Shown here piece by piece: positions 42,422-50,523 of a DNA stretch of 64,000 nt. Below the pieces are notes generated by a model. That model saw nothing but the letters and a program-made list of their open reading frames with translations. It was not told the DNA's origin and made no database searches. Numbering within the stretch: the stretch's first letter is position 1; the number at the start of each line of letters is the position of its first letter. The position numbers were made by a program, and so were the translations under genes. Source of the DNA: Peptostreptococcaceae bacterium (GTDB taxonomy: Bacteria > Bacillota > Clostridia > Peptostreptococcales > Peptostreptococcaceae); assembly GCA_902363255.1 (NCBI GenBank), contig CABIZO010000003.1, positions 558,001 to 622,000 on the forward strand. Reading direction: 5' to 3'.

Positions 42422-43132
42422 CTATCTAATTTGAATCATGGTTCCTATTCTCTTTGGTGTTTTATTATGTTTTCTATAAGAATAAAACTTATCATGATTA
42501 CAATTAGTACATATTTGAAGATTTATTATATTTTCTTCTTTAACTTTACAATCTTTTAACGTAAGTTCGTTAATTTTCCATAAATCTAAATAGTATTTAT
42601 TATATTTTATTATATCGAATTTTCCTGTATGATTTGCTAAATTTGTGTTAAATTTTTCAACTAAATCTTTTGATACTTCATAGCAACAAGGTCCTATTGA
42701 TGGTCCTATTACACATACTAAATCTTCTGGGTTAGAATTATAATTTTTAATCATTTCTTTTATTGTTTTTTCACTTATCTTGTCATAAGTCCCCCTCCAA
42801 CCTGCGTGGGCTACTCCTATGGCTTTGTTCACTGGATCAATAATAACTACAGGAACGCAATCTGCTGTTAATATTAATAATGGTACTTTCGATACATTAG
42901 TAATTAAAGCATCACCATCTATCCTTTGGCCTATATTCTTTTCATCAATTTTATTAACAATACTAGAGTGAATTTGAGAATTTCTTGTTAAATTTGTTAG
43001 ATTAAATTCTTCTTGTTTAAATGTTGTAAATAAATCTTTTTCATTTTTTGCATCTATATTAGTTGTTGTTATAACTAAATTAACAAAATCTAATTCTTTT
43101 TCTATTCTATCCACTTTAATATAATTATCCAT
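42422..43132 (-). CDS. pgeF: Peptidoglycan editing factor PgeF (YfiH)
   Basis: Laccase-like-fold protein that, in E. coli, removes L-Ser wrongly inserted at position 1 of the muropeptide stem; older annotations call it polyphenol oxidase. The 236-residue protein has the metal-binding motifs GVAHAGWRGT and GPSIGPCCYEV plus DCVPVVIIDP. It begins one base before the nrdR stop region and is followed by the two-component genes, so the set may be co-transcribed. Confidence 0.93.
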   Translation of the reverse strand: MDNYIKVDRIEKELDFVNLVITTTNIDAKNEKDLFTTFKQEEFNLTNLTRNSQIHSSIVNKIDEKNIGQRIDGDALITNVSKVPLLILTADCVPVVIIDPVNKAIGVAHAGWRGTYDKISEKTIKEMIKNYNSNPEDLVCVIGPSIGPCCYEVSKDLVEKFNTNLANHTGKFDIIKYNKYYLDLWKINELTLKDCKVKEENIINLQICTNCNHDKFYSYRKHNKTPKRIGTMIQIR

Positions 43133-43133
43133 A

Positions 43134-43592
43134 TTATTTATCCTTCTCCATTAATATTGTTTTTAGTTCATTAACAAAAGTATTTATATCTTTAAACTGT
43201 CTATAAACAGAGGCAAATCTAACATAAGATACCTCATCTATATCTTTTAATTTGTCCATAATCATTTCACCAATTATTTTTGTTTCTATTTCGGTCATAT
43301 AATTTTTATTTATTTCATTTTCTATGTAAGATACTACTCCTTCAATTTGATCAATTGAAACTGGTCTCTTTTCACAAGATTTTATTAAACCATTTTTTAT
43401 CTTTTCTCTATCAAAATATTCTCTTGTGTTATCTTTTTTTACTACCATAACAGGTGTCGTTTCAATAGTTTCGTAAGTTGTGTATCTTTTTTTACAAGAT
43501 TCACACTCTCTTCTTCTTCTAATCGAATTACTATCTGTATGTCTTGAGTCTACAACCTTAGACTCCTTATAATTACAATAAGGACATTGCAT
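43134..43592 (-). CDS. nrdR: NrdR transcriptional repressor of ribonucleotide reductases
   Basis: Zinc-ribbon and ATP-cone repressor that senses ATP/dATP and represses nrd operons at NrdR boxes. The 152-residue protein opens with the zinc ribbon CPYCNYKESKVVDSRHT and CESCKKRYTTYE, then the ATP-cone (about residues 49-139, VVKKDNTREYFDREKIK). No nrd genes are in this window. It lies between ylmC and pgeF. Confidence 0.97.
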   Translation of the reverse strand: MQCPYCNYKESKVVDSRHTDSNSIRRRRECESCKKRYTTYETIETTPVMVVKKDNTREYFDREKIKNGLIKSCEKRPVSIDQIEGVVSYIENEINKNYMTEIETKIIGEMIMDKLKDIDEVSYVRFASVYRQFKDINTFVNELKTILMEKDK

Positions 43593-43617
43593 AATCTTCC
43601 TCCTTAGTTAAGTTAGT

Positions 43618-43887
43618 TTAAATTCTTATTTCATCAATGTCTATCTTTCCTTCTGAGCCTATATTTACTATTATTGTGTCACATCCTATTTTTAATATAT
43701 CATTCCAAAAAATCACATCCACATCCATACCTCTAGAAAAAAATCCTCCATTTCCTTCTCCTGTTGTTGAAAAAGATACAACCTTCCCTTCATTAACATC
43801 TATGTCTATATCTGTAATAAAACCCATTTTCTTTCCATTTTTCACATTGATAATTTCTTTATCCATTATATCAGATACTCTTATCAT
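43618..43887 (-). CDS. ylmC: YlmC/YmxH family PRC-barrel protein
   Basis: An 89-residue PRC-barrel protein of the YlmC/YmxH group, common in spore formers and often found close to sigG or the division cluster. The protein begins MIRVSDIMDKEIINVKNGKKMGFITDIDID and continues with a second beta block (VIFWNDILKIGCDTIIVNIG). No enzymatic role is known. It is downstream of sigG, separated by its terminator, and 25 bases before nrdR. Confidence 0.9.
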   Translation of the reverse strand: MIRVSDIMDKEIINVKNGKKMGFITDIDIDVNEGKVVSFSTTGEGNGGFFSRGMDVDVIFWNDILKIGCDTIIVNIGSEGKIDIDEIRI

Positions 43888-43947
43888 ATTATAACATCCT
43901 CCTTAAAAATACAAAAAAAATATATTTCTTCTTTAATATTTCTATGC

Positions 43948-43980
43948 AAAAAAATCCTTAGTATTCTTGTACTAAGGATT
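43948..43980 (-). terminator. Terminator of sigG
   Basis: The stem AATCCTTAGTA (43953-43963) / TACTAAGGATT (43970-43980) is followed by a run of T on the minus strand. It lies 22 bases past the sigG stop. Confidence 0.85.
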
Positions 43981-44002
43981 AATTCTTCATATTTAATTAT
44001 AA

Positions 44003-44776
44003 TTAAATGTACTTTCTCATATTTTTTAAAGCATTTTTTTCAATTCTTGAAACTTGTGCTTGTGATATTCCTATTTCATCTGCCACTTCAATTTGAGTAC
44101 GGCCTTTATAAAATCTCAAGTCTAATACAAGTTTTTCTCTGTTATTAAGTTTTTTTATTGCTTCTTTCAATGCTATTTCTTGAAGCCAGTGCTCATCAGT
44201 GTCTTTTTTGTCTTGCACTTGATCCATTACAAATATGGCATCTCCATTGTCTTGATATACTGGATCAAATAAAGATATAGGGTCCTGTATAGCATCCAAA
44301 GCCATTACAACCGATTCCACGTCTAATTCTAGCTCCTTTGCTATTTCTGAAACTGTAGGTTCCTTTGAATTACTTCTTATTAATTTTTCTCTTACTTGAA
44401 GAGCCTTGTAAGCAATATCCTTTAGTGATCTACTAACTCTAATAGGATTGTTATCTCTTAGATATCTCCTTATTTCTCCTATTATCATTGGAACCGCATA
44501 AGTTGAAAACCTTACATTTTGACTTAAATCAAAATTATCTATAGCTTTTATAAGACCGATACAACCAATTTGAAATAAGTCGTCAATATTTTCTCCTCTA
44601 TTGTTAAATTTTTGAATGATACTTAGAACTAACCTTAAATTACCTCTAACAAACTGTTGTCTAGCTTCTTCATCTCCTGCCTTGATTTTAACTAAAAGGT
44701 CCATCATTTGATTATTTTTAAGAACTGGCAGTTCTGATGTATTTACACCACAGATTTCAACCTTATTAATTTGCAT
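44003..44776 (-). CDS. sigG: RNA polymerase sporulation sigma factor SigG
   Basis: Late forespore sigma factor. The 257-residue protein starts with the SigG-specific NKVEICGVNTSELPVLKN, then region 2 (NLRLVLSIIQKFNNRGENIDDLFQIGCIGLIKAIDNFD), region 3 (RVSRSLKDIAYKALQVREKLI) and region 4 (EVADEIGISQAQVSRIEKNAL). It is encoded directly downstream of sigE, as in other spore formers. A sigma-F-type promoter sequence is visible in the intergenic gap, in line with the known sigma-F to sigma-G order. Confidence 0.98.
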   Translation of the reverse strand: MQINKVEICGVNTSELPVLKNNQMMDLLVKIKAGDEEARQQFVRGNLRLVLSIIQKFNNRGENIDDLFQIGCIGLIKAIDNFDLSQNVRFSTYAVPMIIGEIRRYLRDNNPIRVSRSLKDIAYKALQVREKLIRSNSKEPTVSEIAKELELDVESVVMALDAIQDPISLFDPVYQDNGDAIFVMDQVQDKKDTDEHWLQEIALKEAIKKLNNREKLVLDLRFYKGRTQIEVADEIGISQAQVSRIEKNALKNMRKYI

Positions 44777-44812
44777 AAGTTTCAGTCCTCTCTTAAAAGA
44801 TTCTTTATATGA

Positions 44813-44841
44813 AATTATTTACATATCATATATTTTTATAC
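44813..44841 (-). promoter_or_regulatory. Candidate sigma-F promoter of sigG
   Basis: The minus strand has GTATA (44841-44837) as -35, a 14-base spacer and GTAAATAATT (44822-44813) as -10. The pattern fits GYWTA / GgnRAnAnTw. The match is by eye, and AT-rich DNA gives chance hits. Confidence 0.5.
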
Positions 44842-44863
44842 TTTTATTAAGATTTTATTTAAC

Positions 44864-45598
44864 TTATACAAATTTTTTCATTTCCTTTTTTAACCTACTT
44901 ATAATTTTCTTCTCAAGCCTAGAAATGTATGATTGAGATATTCCAAGGATATTAGCTACTTCTTTTTGTGTTTTTTCATTTCCCCTTGTTGTTAAACCAA
45001 ATCTTAATTCCATAATTTGCTTTTCTCTGTCAGACAATTTATCTAAAGCCATAAATAGTAGGTTTTTATCTATTTCTTCCTCAATAATCTTATATATTTC
45101 ATCATTCTCTGTTCCTAGCACGTCAGAAAGTAATAATTCATTACCATCTAAATCAGTATTTAAGGGTTCATCAAATGATACTTCTGCTTTTTTCTTATTA
45201 TTTTTTCTAAGATACATTAATATTTCATTCTCTATGCATCTTGATGCATATGTTGCTAATTTAATATTTTTATTTGATTTAAATGTATTTACAGCTTTTA
45301 TAAGCCCTATGGTTCCTATTGATATTAAATCTTCAACATCTATACCTGTATTCTCAAATTTTCTAGATATATATACTACTAGTCGAAGATTTCTTTCTAT
45401 TAATATAGTTTTTACGTCATCATCCTTATCTAGCCTGTCTATTAATATTTTCTCCTCATCTGGTTTTAGTGGTGGAGGCAGTATATTTACGCCACCCATA
45501 TAATACATACCATTAGGCTTAATTAATCCTAATTTAGAGCCTATATTTACTACACAAGAGTTTATTTTCCATTTGATTTTCAATAATGTTAATTTCAA
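44864..45598 (-). CDS. sigE: RNA polymerase sporulation sigma factor SigE (pro-form)
   Basis: Early mother-cell sigma factor, made as an inactive pro-protein. The 244-residue protein has an N-terminal pro-sequence with an amphipathic start and the YYMGG element near residues 32-36, where SpoIIGA cleavage is expected by analogy with B. subtilis. It continues with NILPPPLKPDEE, region 2 (NLRLVVYISRKFENTGIDVEDLISIGTIGLIKAVNTF) and region 4 (KEVANILGISQSYISRLEKKII). The start codon is TTG at 45598, seven bases after GGGGAGGG. It lies between spoIIGA and sigG. Confidence 0.97.
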   Translation of the reverse strand: MKLTLLKIKWKINSCVVNIGSKLGLIKPNGMYYMGGVNILPPPLKPDEEKILIDRLDKDDDVKTILIERNLRLVVYISRKFENTGIDVEDLISIGTIGLIKAVNTFKSNKNIKLATYASRCIENEILMYLRKNNKKKAEVSFDEPLNTDLDGNELLLSDVLGTENDEIYKIIEEEIDKNLLFMALDKLSDREKQIMELRFGLTTRGNEKTQKEVANILGISQSYISRLEKKIISRLKKEMKKFV

Positions 45599-45622
45599 TT
45601 ATAACCCTCCCCATTTTAAGAT

Positions 45623-46450
45623 CTAAGAAAGTATACTTGGATTTAATATGGCATTATAATTGTCGTCTTTAAAATTAGATATACCAAGTACAATATTTCC
45701 TACCTTTTTATTATCAATTTGTAAATAGTCGGCTTTAAATCCCAGTATCATACTAGTTTTATTACTAGTAGCATGGTTATAAGGAATTAGCCTTACCCTT
45801 GATGATATATCCTCACTTAAACTATTGATGATTTTCTCTGCAATGAGTACATCAACATATTCATAATTATAATTTTCAGGCAAATATTTTTTTAGTAAAG
45901 AAGAATTAACCATAACTACATCACTCTTACTTAAAGGATCTCTTAGTAAGTTACCACTATCTAAAAGAGCAGTACATTTAAACTCTTCTCCTAAGAATGT
46001 TATTGTGATATCTTTTGTAAATTCTTTAATATGATTTATTAATGTAATATCTGAATATATTTTTTTTAATATGATACAACTGATATATGCCGAAATTATT
46101 ATAAATGATATTTTTATATGTTCTATACCTGTAAAATAAATTATAAAATATGTACTTCCACAAATAAAAAAGTTTACTAAAAAAAATATTGTAAGTATTC
46201 TTATAAATTCATTTTTATTTGTGTAAACAAACGATATCAATCCTATAATTACAATAAATATTATTTTTGAGGGTAATGTAAATAGTAAATAAAACCTTGG
46301 AAATAAATAAATTACAGAATACACTGTTCCAACTACTGCTCCTATTATTTTTCTCTTATATGAATTTATATTTTTTGTTAGTATAGAAGTACAACTTATA
46401 ATAATATAATTTATTAATAGGTTTTCAATAATGTAAAGGTCTAAATACAT
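45623..46450 (-). CDS. spoIIGA: Sigma-E processing peptidase SpoIIGA
   Basis: Membrane aspartic protease that cleaves pro-sigma-E when signalled from the forespore. The 275-residue protein has five hydrophobic segments in its first half and a soluble C-terminal protease domain with the catalytic motif ALLDSGNLLRDP (around residues 160-170). It lies 24 bases upstream of sigE, the conserved pairing. The start ATG follows AAAAAGGGGGAG. A Spo0A-box-like site and a long-spacer promoter lie about 30-80 bases upstream. Confidence 0.95.
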   Translation of the reverse strand: MYLDLYIIENLLINYIIISCTSILTKNINSYKRKIIGAVVGTVYSVIYLFPRFYLLFTLPSKIIFIVIIGLISFVYTNKNEFIRILTIFFLVNFFICGSTYFIIYFTGIEHIKISFIIISAYISCIILKKIYSDITLINHIKEFTKDITITFLGEEFKCTALLDSGNLLRDPLSKSDVVMVNSSLLKKYLPENYNYEYVDVLIAEKIINSLSEDISSRVRLIPYNHATSNKTSMILGFKADYLQIDNKKVGNIVLGISNFKDDNYNAILNPSILS

Positions 46451-46477
46451 TAATTACTCCCCCTTTTTTATGTTTAT

Positions 46478-46524
46478 ATTATAAGCTAGCGAAAAAAAAT
46501 ATTATGTCACTTTTAACAGTCGAA
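46478..46524 (-). promoter_or_regulatory. Candidate Spo0A-activated promoter of spoIIGA
   Basis: The minus strand has TTCGACT (46524-46518, six of seven with the Spo0A box TTCGACA), then GTGACA (46510-46505) as -35, a 21-base spacer, and TATAAT (46483-46478). In B. subtilis the spoIIG promoter is known for an unusually long spacer and Spo0A sites upstream of -35, so the layout is similar. Confidence 0.58.
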
Positions 46525-46552
46525 ACTAAATTACTTTAATATAAAAAAACAC

Positions 46553-46584
46553 AAAAAAAGGAAAAATTCTTCTTTTTCCTTTTT
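46553..46584 (-). terminator. Second hairpin downstream of ftsZ
   Basis: A 12-base-pair stem, AAAAAGGAAAAA (46555-46566) with TTTTTCCTTTTT (46573-46584), flanked by A runs so that a T run follows on the minus strand. It backs up the ftsZ terminator and shields the spoIIGA promoter. Confidence 0.7.
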
Positions 46585-46702
46585 GAAATAATATTTTACT
46601 TCTTTTTAATTAGTATAAAAAAACATATATTGTTCACATTTTGTTATAAATTAATAACCTTCTTTATAGTTTATAATATGCTTTTGAAACAATGATTATA
46701 AC

Positions 46703-46733
46703 AAAAAAAAATAAGAAGCTTAGGCTTCTTATT
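46703..46733 (-). terminator. Terminator of ftsZ
   Basis: The stem AATAAGAAGC (46710-46719) / GCTTCTTATT (46724-46733) is followed on the minus strand by eight T, 15 bases past the ftsZ stop. Confidence 0.88.
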
Positions 46734-46747
46734 AATATGTATAATAA

Positions 46748-47914
46748 CTATTTTCTATTTCTTCTTAAAAAAACTGGGATTGGTGGTAAATCGTCGTCAA
46801 TATCATGAACTGGCTTTTTAGGTTCCACTTTCTCCTCTACTTTTTCTTCTCTTGTTACAGCAACTTCTTCAACAGCTGCCTTTTTATTTACGATTTCTGA
46901 AGGTCTGTTAGTTCCTCTATTTTTGAATGAATCCTCAAATCCTTGAGATGGATTAGTTTCAAATCCTGTAGCTATTACTGTTATAGTAATATCTTCTCCT
47001 AAGTCTTCTCTTATAGATGTACCGAATATTATATTTGCTTCTGGATCACATGATTCTGTAACTAAACTTGATGCTGCATTAGCTTCAAATAAAGTTAAGT
47101 TTGCTCCACCTGCAACGTTAAGTAATACTCCTTTTGCTCCTCTTATAGAAGTCTCTAGTAATGGTGATTGTATAGCTTCTTTAGCCGCTTCTATAGCTCT
47201 ATTTTCTCCACTCGCAGTACCTATACCCATATGAGCTAATCCTTTGTCCTTCATTATAGAAGTAACATCAGCAAAATCTAAGTTTATAAGTCCTGGCATT
47301 TTTATTAAGTCAGATATAGATTGTATACCTTGCTTTAATACATTATCTGCTATAGAGAATGCATCTACCATTGAAGTATTCTTTTGTACTATTTGTAGAA
47401 GTCTATCGTTAGGTATAGTTATTAATGTATCCACGTTAGCTTTTAAATCTTTTATACCGTCTTCCGCGTTTTTCATTCTTATCTTACCTTCAAATCCAAA
47501 TGGCTTAGTTACAACACCTACAGTAAGTATCCCCATTTCTTTAGCTAACTTTGCAACTATTGGTGCAGCACCTGTTCCAGTTCCACCACCCATACCTGCA
47601 GTAACAAATACCATATCTGTTCCTTCAAGTAAGCTTACTATTTGCTCTCTACTTTCCTCAGCAGCCTTCTTTCCTACTTCTGGTTTAGCTCCCGCACCTA
47701 ATCCTCTAGTTAATTTTTCTCCGATTTGAATTTGATTTTCTGCCATAGATGATAATAATGCTTGCTTATCTGTATTTATAGAAATAAACTCTACTCCTTT
47801 TACTTCTTCTCGTATCATTCTGTTAACAGCATTATTTCCACCGCCACCAACTCCAATAACTTTTATAACAGCATCATTGTTGTCAGTTTCTATATTAATT
47901 CTATTATTATTCAT
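46748..47914 (-). CDS. ftsZ: Cell division protein FtsZ
   Basis: Tubulin-like GTPase that forms the Z ring. The 388-residue protein has the nucleotide loop GVGGGGNNAVNRMI (about residues 21-34), the tubulin signature GGGTGTGAAP (about 108-117), the T7 loop with DFADVTSIM and a variable linker (about 320-370). It ends with the conserved C-terminal peptide DLPPIPVFLRRNRK, which binds tethers such as SepF. No ftsA is upstream; the next gene on that side is divIB. It is monocistronic with two hairpins downstream. Confidence 0.98.
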   Translation of the reverse strand: MNNNRINIETDNNDAVIKVIGVGGGGNNAVNRMIREEVKGVEFISINTDKQALLSSMAENQIQIGEKLTRGLGAGAKPEVGKKAAEESREQIVSLLEGTDMVFVTAGMGGGTGTGAAPIVAKLAKEMGILTVGVVTKPFGFEGKIRMKNAEDGIKDLKANVDTLITIPNDRLLQIVQKNTSMVDAFSIADNVLKQGIQSISDLIKMPGLINLDFADVTSIMKDKGLAHMGIGTASGENRAIEAAKEAIQSPLLETSIRGAKGVLLNVAGGANLTLFEANAASSLVTESCDPEANIIFGTSIREDLGEDITITVIATGFETNPSQGFEDSFKNRGTNRPSEIVNKKAAVEEVAVTREEKVEEKVEPKKPVHDIDDDLPPIPVFLRRNRK

Positions 47915-48347
47915 TATCTTTAACCTCCCTATCTTCTGAATTAAACAGCTATGTATTATGATTATACCATTTTACTAATATGTTTGTTAAATAACTATTT
48001 TATTCCATAAAAATACTAATTCTTACTTTTATTATTATATATATAATAAATAATTAGCAATTAGTCTCGTATCTTGTCAAATTTTATGGATAAATATCCC
48101 TTAAAATAAAATAATATAAAATCTTCCTATTCTCTATATTATTATACTCTTAATAGTAATGATTTGAAAATAGATATTTTCTAATTTAATAAATTTTTTC
48201 AAATATTTATCTGATAAGTTTAACAAAACTTTTTTGTCATTAATCTTCTCTATTATCTCCACTCTAAATTTTACTGTGAAAAGGTAGTAATATTCAAGTT
48301 ATTTTTCATATTGCTTATGCATTTTTTCTATTTTTTAAATAATTTTT
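47915..48347. other. AT-rich ftsZ upstream region
   Basis: A 433-base noncoding gap between divIB and ftsZ. On the minus strand TTGACA occurs at 48080-48075, but no good -10 lies at 16-18 bases, so the ftsZ promoter is not called. No open frame with a ribosome binding site, RNA gene or repeat was seen. Its size fits several promoters, as known for ftsZ in Bacillus. Confidence 0.5.
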
Positions 48348-49082
48348 TTAATTTGAATAAGGACTATATAATACATAATTGTTATAAGTTAAATCTACTC
48401 TTCCATAAAGTTCTTTTCTATTCTGTAAGTCCACTAAAACTTTACTTAGCTTTGCTACATTTTTTTCTATATTATTGTCTTTATTGAGACATATGATCAG
48501 CCCACTGTTTCCTTTCATAGTAATTGCTGTATTCTCTCTAAAATCAATACTTTTAATTTGGTTTAGTATCTTTTCTTTATCTAATTTATTATATAGTATC
48601 AAAATCTTACTTTTATCATTTTCATTATTGAATTTTATATTTTTATTATTTAATGTGTATTTAATAGATATAATTAAATCATCATTTTCTATCTCTTTCA
48701 ATTCATCTACAAATTTTCCCCGGTCATCTATATAGCAATATGTTTTCCCATTGTATAAAGGACCAATAATATTCTTTTCTTTAATATTGACTATAAGTTT
48801 ATTAGGTATTTTTCTTTTTATTTCACAGTCTTGAACATATGAACTTTCTTTTACCCGATTTTCTAGGTCTTGTAAATCATAGAAAAAAATATTTTTATTT
48901 TTGTCTAAATCCAAAAGATTATTCACACATTCTTTTGATAAATATTTATTGTTATTTATTACTACCTGTTTTAAAAAAAAGAAGTCACTTTTTAAGAAGA
49001 AACATGTCCCCAAGGTCAGTAATAAAGAAAAAAATAAAATTCCCATAAGTTTATTAGTATTTATTTTTCTTCTTTTTTTCAA
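48348..49082 (-). CDS. divIB: Cell division protein FtsQ/DivIB
   Basis: Bitopic divisome protein. The protein of about 244 residues has a short basic cytoplasmic tail, one membrane segment (LMGILFFSLLLTLGTCFF), a POTRA domain beginning LKQVVINNNKYLSKECVNNLL, and a beta domain. A GTG at 49088 would overlap the ribosome binding site GGAGGGG (49088-49094), so TTG 49082, seven bases downstream, is taken as the start (MKKRRKINTNKL). It follows murA and is the last gene of the cell-wall cluster before ftsZ. The C-terminal end is short. Confidence 0.9.
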   Translation of the reverse strand: MKKRRKINTNKLMGILFFSLLLTLGTCFFLKSDFFFLKQVVINNNKYLSKECVNNLLDLDKNKNIFFYDLQDLENRVKESSYVQDCEIKRKIPNKLIVNIKEKNIIGPLYNGKTYCYIDDRGKFVDELKEIENDDLIISIKYTLNNKNIKFNNENDKSKILILYNKLDKEKILNQIKSIDFRENTAITMKGNSGLIICLNKDNNIEKNVAKLSKVLVDLQNRKELYGRVDLTYNNYVLYSPYSN

Positions 49083-49176
49083 ACACACCCCTCCTTAAAT
49101 TTTCTTATATATAAAATACTTCTTTCAAACTTAAAAACCCTACCAAAGTTTTTCTTTTTAGTAAGCAAATTATGAC

Positions 49177-49213
49177 AAAAAATATAAAAGGTCTAAAAGA
49201 CCTTTTATATTTT
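49177..49213 (-). terminator. Terminator of the mur cluster after murA
   Basis: A 16-base-pair stem, AAATATAAAAGGTCT on the left (to 49194) with AGACCTTTTATATTT (from 49198), is followed by a T run on the minus strand. It overlaps the murA stop codon at 49205, so divIB needs its own promoter or read-through. Confidence 0.85.
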
Positions 49214-50455
49214 CTTAATATTTGCCCCTAAACTATTTAATATCCCCTCTATATTTTCATATCCTCTTTCCACATGGTATATATCACTAATTTCACTTTC
49301 TCCCTCTGCCGCAAGGGCTGCTAAAACTAACGCTGCTCCTCCTCTTAAGTCTGGTGACGTAGTTTTAGCCCCATATAATTTATCCACTCCGCTCACTCTA
49401 CATAAATGGCTACTTAAAGTCTCAGTATTGGCTCCCATTTTATTAAGTTCACTACAATGCATAAAACGATTCTCAAAAATTGTCTCATAAAAAACATTGT
49501 CTCCTTCACTTAAAGTCATAAGAGACATCATCTGAGCCTGCATATCTGTTGGAAAGTTGGGATGAATATCGGTTTTCAAAAAGTTTATGGCTTGAATTTT
49601 CTTTGGAGAAGTTATGATAAGCCCTTCTTTTGTATATTCAATTTCACATCCTGCTTTTATTAGAGTCTTATTTATAGGCTCCATATGAGGTCTTATTATT
49701 TTATCTACTTCTAAGCATCCTCCTGTAATAGCACTCGCAATCATATATGTTCCTATTGCTATTCTATCAGGAATAACAGTATGTTCAACTTTATCTAATT
49801 TATCTACACCTTGTATCTCTATAAAATCACTTCCAGCACCACTTATTTTCGCTCCCATTTTATTTACATAATCTTGTAGGTCTTCGATTTCCGGTTCTTT
49901 AGCTGCATTATATATTCGTGTTATTCCTTCAGCTTTTACCGCTGCTAAAATAATATTTTCAGTAGCCCCTACGCTTGGGCTATCAAGTATTATATCATTT
50001 CCTATAATCTTTTTTCTTGTACAGTCTATAATAGAACCTTCTTCTATTTTTACTCCCAACTGTCTCAAGGAGTTTAGATGTAAATCTATTGGTCTTTTTC
50101 CTATTGCACAACCCCCTGGCTCATATATTTTAACATGTTCTAATCGACTAATCATTGCTCCAAGAACAATTATAGAAGATCTCATCTTCTTAACATATCC
50201 TTCATCAATTTCATTTGAACTCAAATTAGAACTATCGATTACTAATACATGGTCATTAAGATCTATTTTACACCCTATACTTTTTAATATATCTATCATA
50301 GTATAAACATCAGCAATTAATGGAACATTATGAATAATATTAATATTTTCATTTAATAAGGATGCAGCCATTAATGGTAAAATGGAGTTTTTCGCCCCTT
50401 TTATACTTAAGGTCCCGTGAATTTTGTTTCCACCTGTTATTAGATATTTAGACAA
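49205..50455 (-). CDS. murA: UDP-N-acetylglucosamine 1-carboxyvinyltransferase
   Basis: First committed step of peptidoglycan synthesis, transferring enolpyruvate from PEP to UDP-GlcNAc; target of fosfomycin. The 416-residue protein starts with GGNKIHGTLSIKGAKNSILPLMAAS, and the catalytic Cys is in EPGGCAIGKRPIDLH (about residue 115). The start is a TTG at 50455, 6-7 bases after GGGGGG. That ribosome binding site is in a long hairpin. It lies between murG and divIB. Confidence 0.95.
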   Translation of the reverse strand: MSKYLITGGNKIHGTLSIKGAKNSILPLMAASLLNENINIIHNVPLIADVYTMIDILKSIGCKIDLNDHVLVIDSSNLSSNEIDEGYVKKMRSSIIVLGAMISRLEHVKIYEPGGCAIGKRPIDLHLNSLRQLGVKIEEGSIIDCTRKKIIGNDIILDSPSVGATENIILAAVKAEGITRIYNAAKEPEIEDLQDYVNKMGAKISGAGSDFIEIQGVDKLDKVEHTVIPDRIAIGTYMIASAITGGCLEVDKIIRPHMEPINKTLIKAGCEIEYTKEGLIITSPKKIQAINFLKTDIHPNFPTDMQAQMMSLMTLSEGDNVFYETIFENRFMHCSELNKMGANTETLSSHLCRVSGVDKLYGAKTTSPDLRGGAALVLAALAAEGESEISDIYHVERGYENIEGILNSLGANIKKI

Positions 50456-50459
50456 AATG

Positions 50460-50518
50460 AACCCCCCTAATCATAATATTAAATCCCTTATTATTAAATA
50501 TTATGAGTTAGAGGGGTT
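50460..50518 (-). promoter_or_regulatory. SD-sequestering hairpin in the murA leader
   Basis: The 5' arm (50518-50494, AACCCCTCTAACTCATAATA on RNA) pairs with the 3' arm (50483-50460), which holds the ribosome binding site TTAGGGGGGTT. About 20 base pairs form with two small mismatches. The TTG start is five bases beyond the stem. The bases after it are TTCATTTTG, not a clean T run, so a terminator role is possible but poor. Confidence 0.65.
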
Positions 50519-50523
50519 ATATG

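Noticed and set aside
47244..47729. Plus-strand frame of 161 residues opposite ftsZ
   Set aside because: Antisense to the conserved GTPase domain with no ribosome binding site or similarity.
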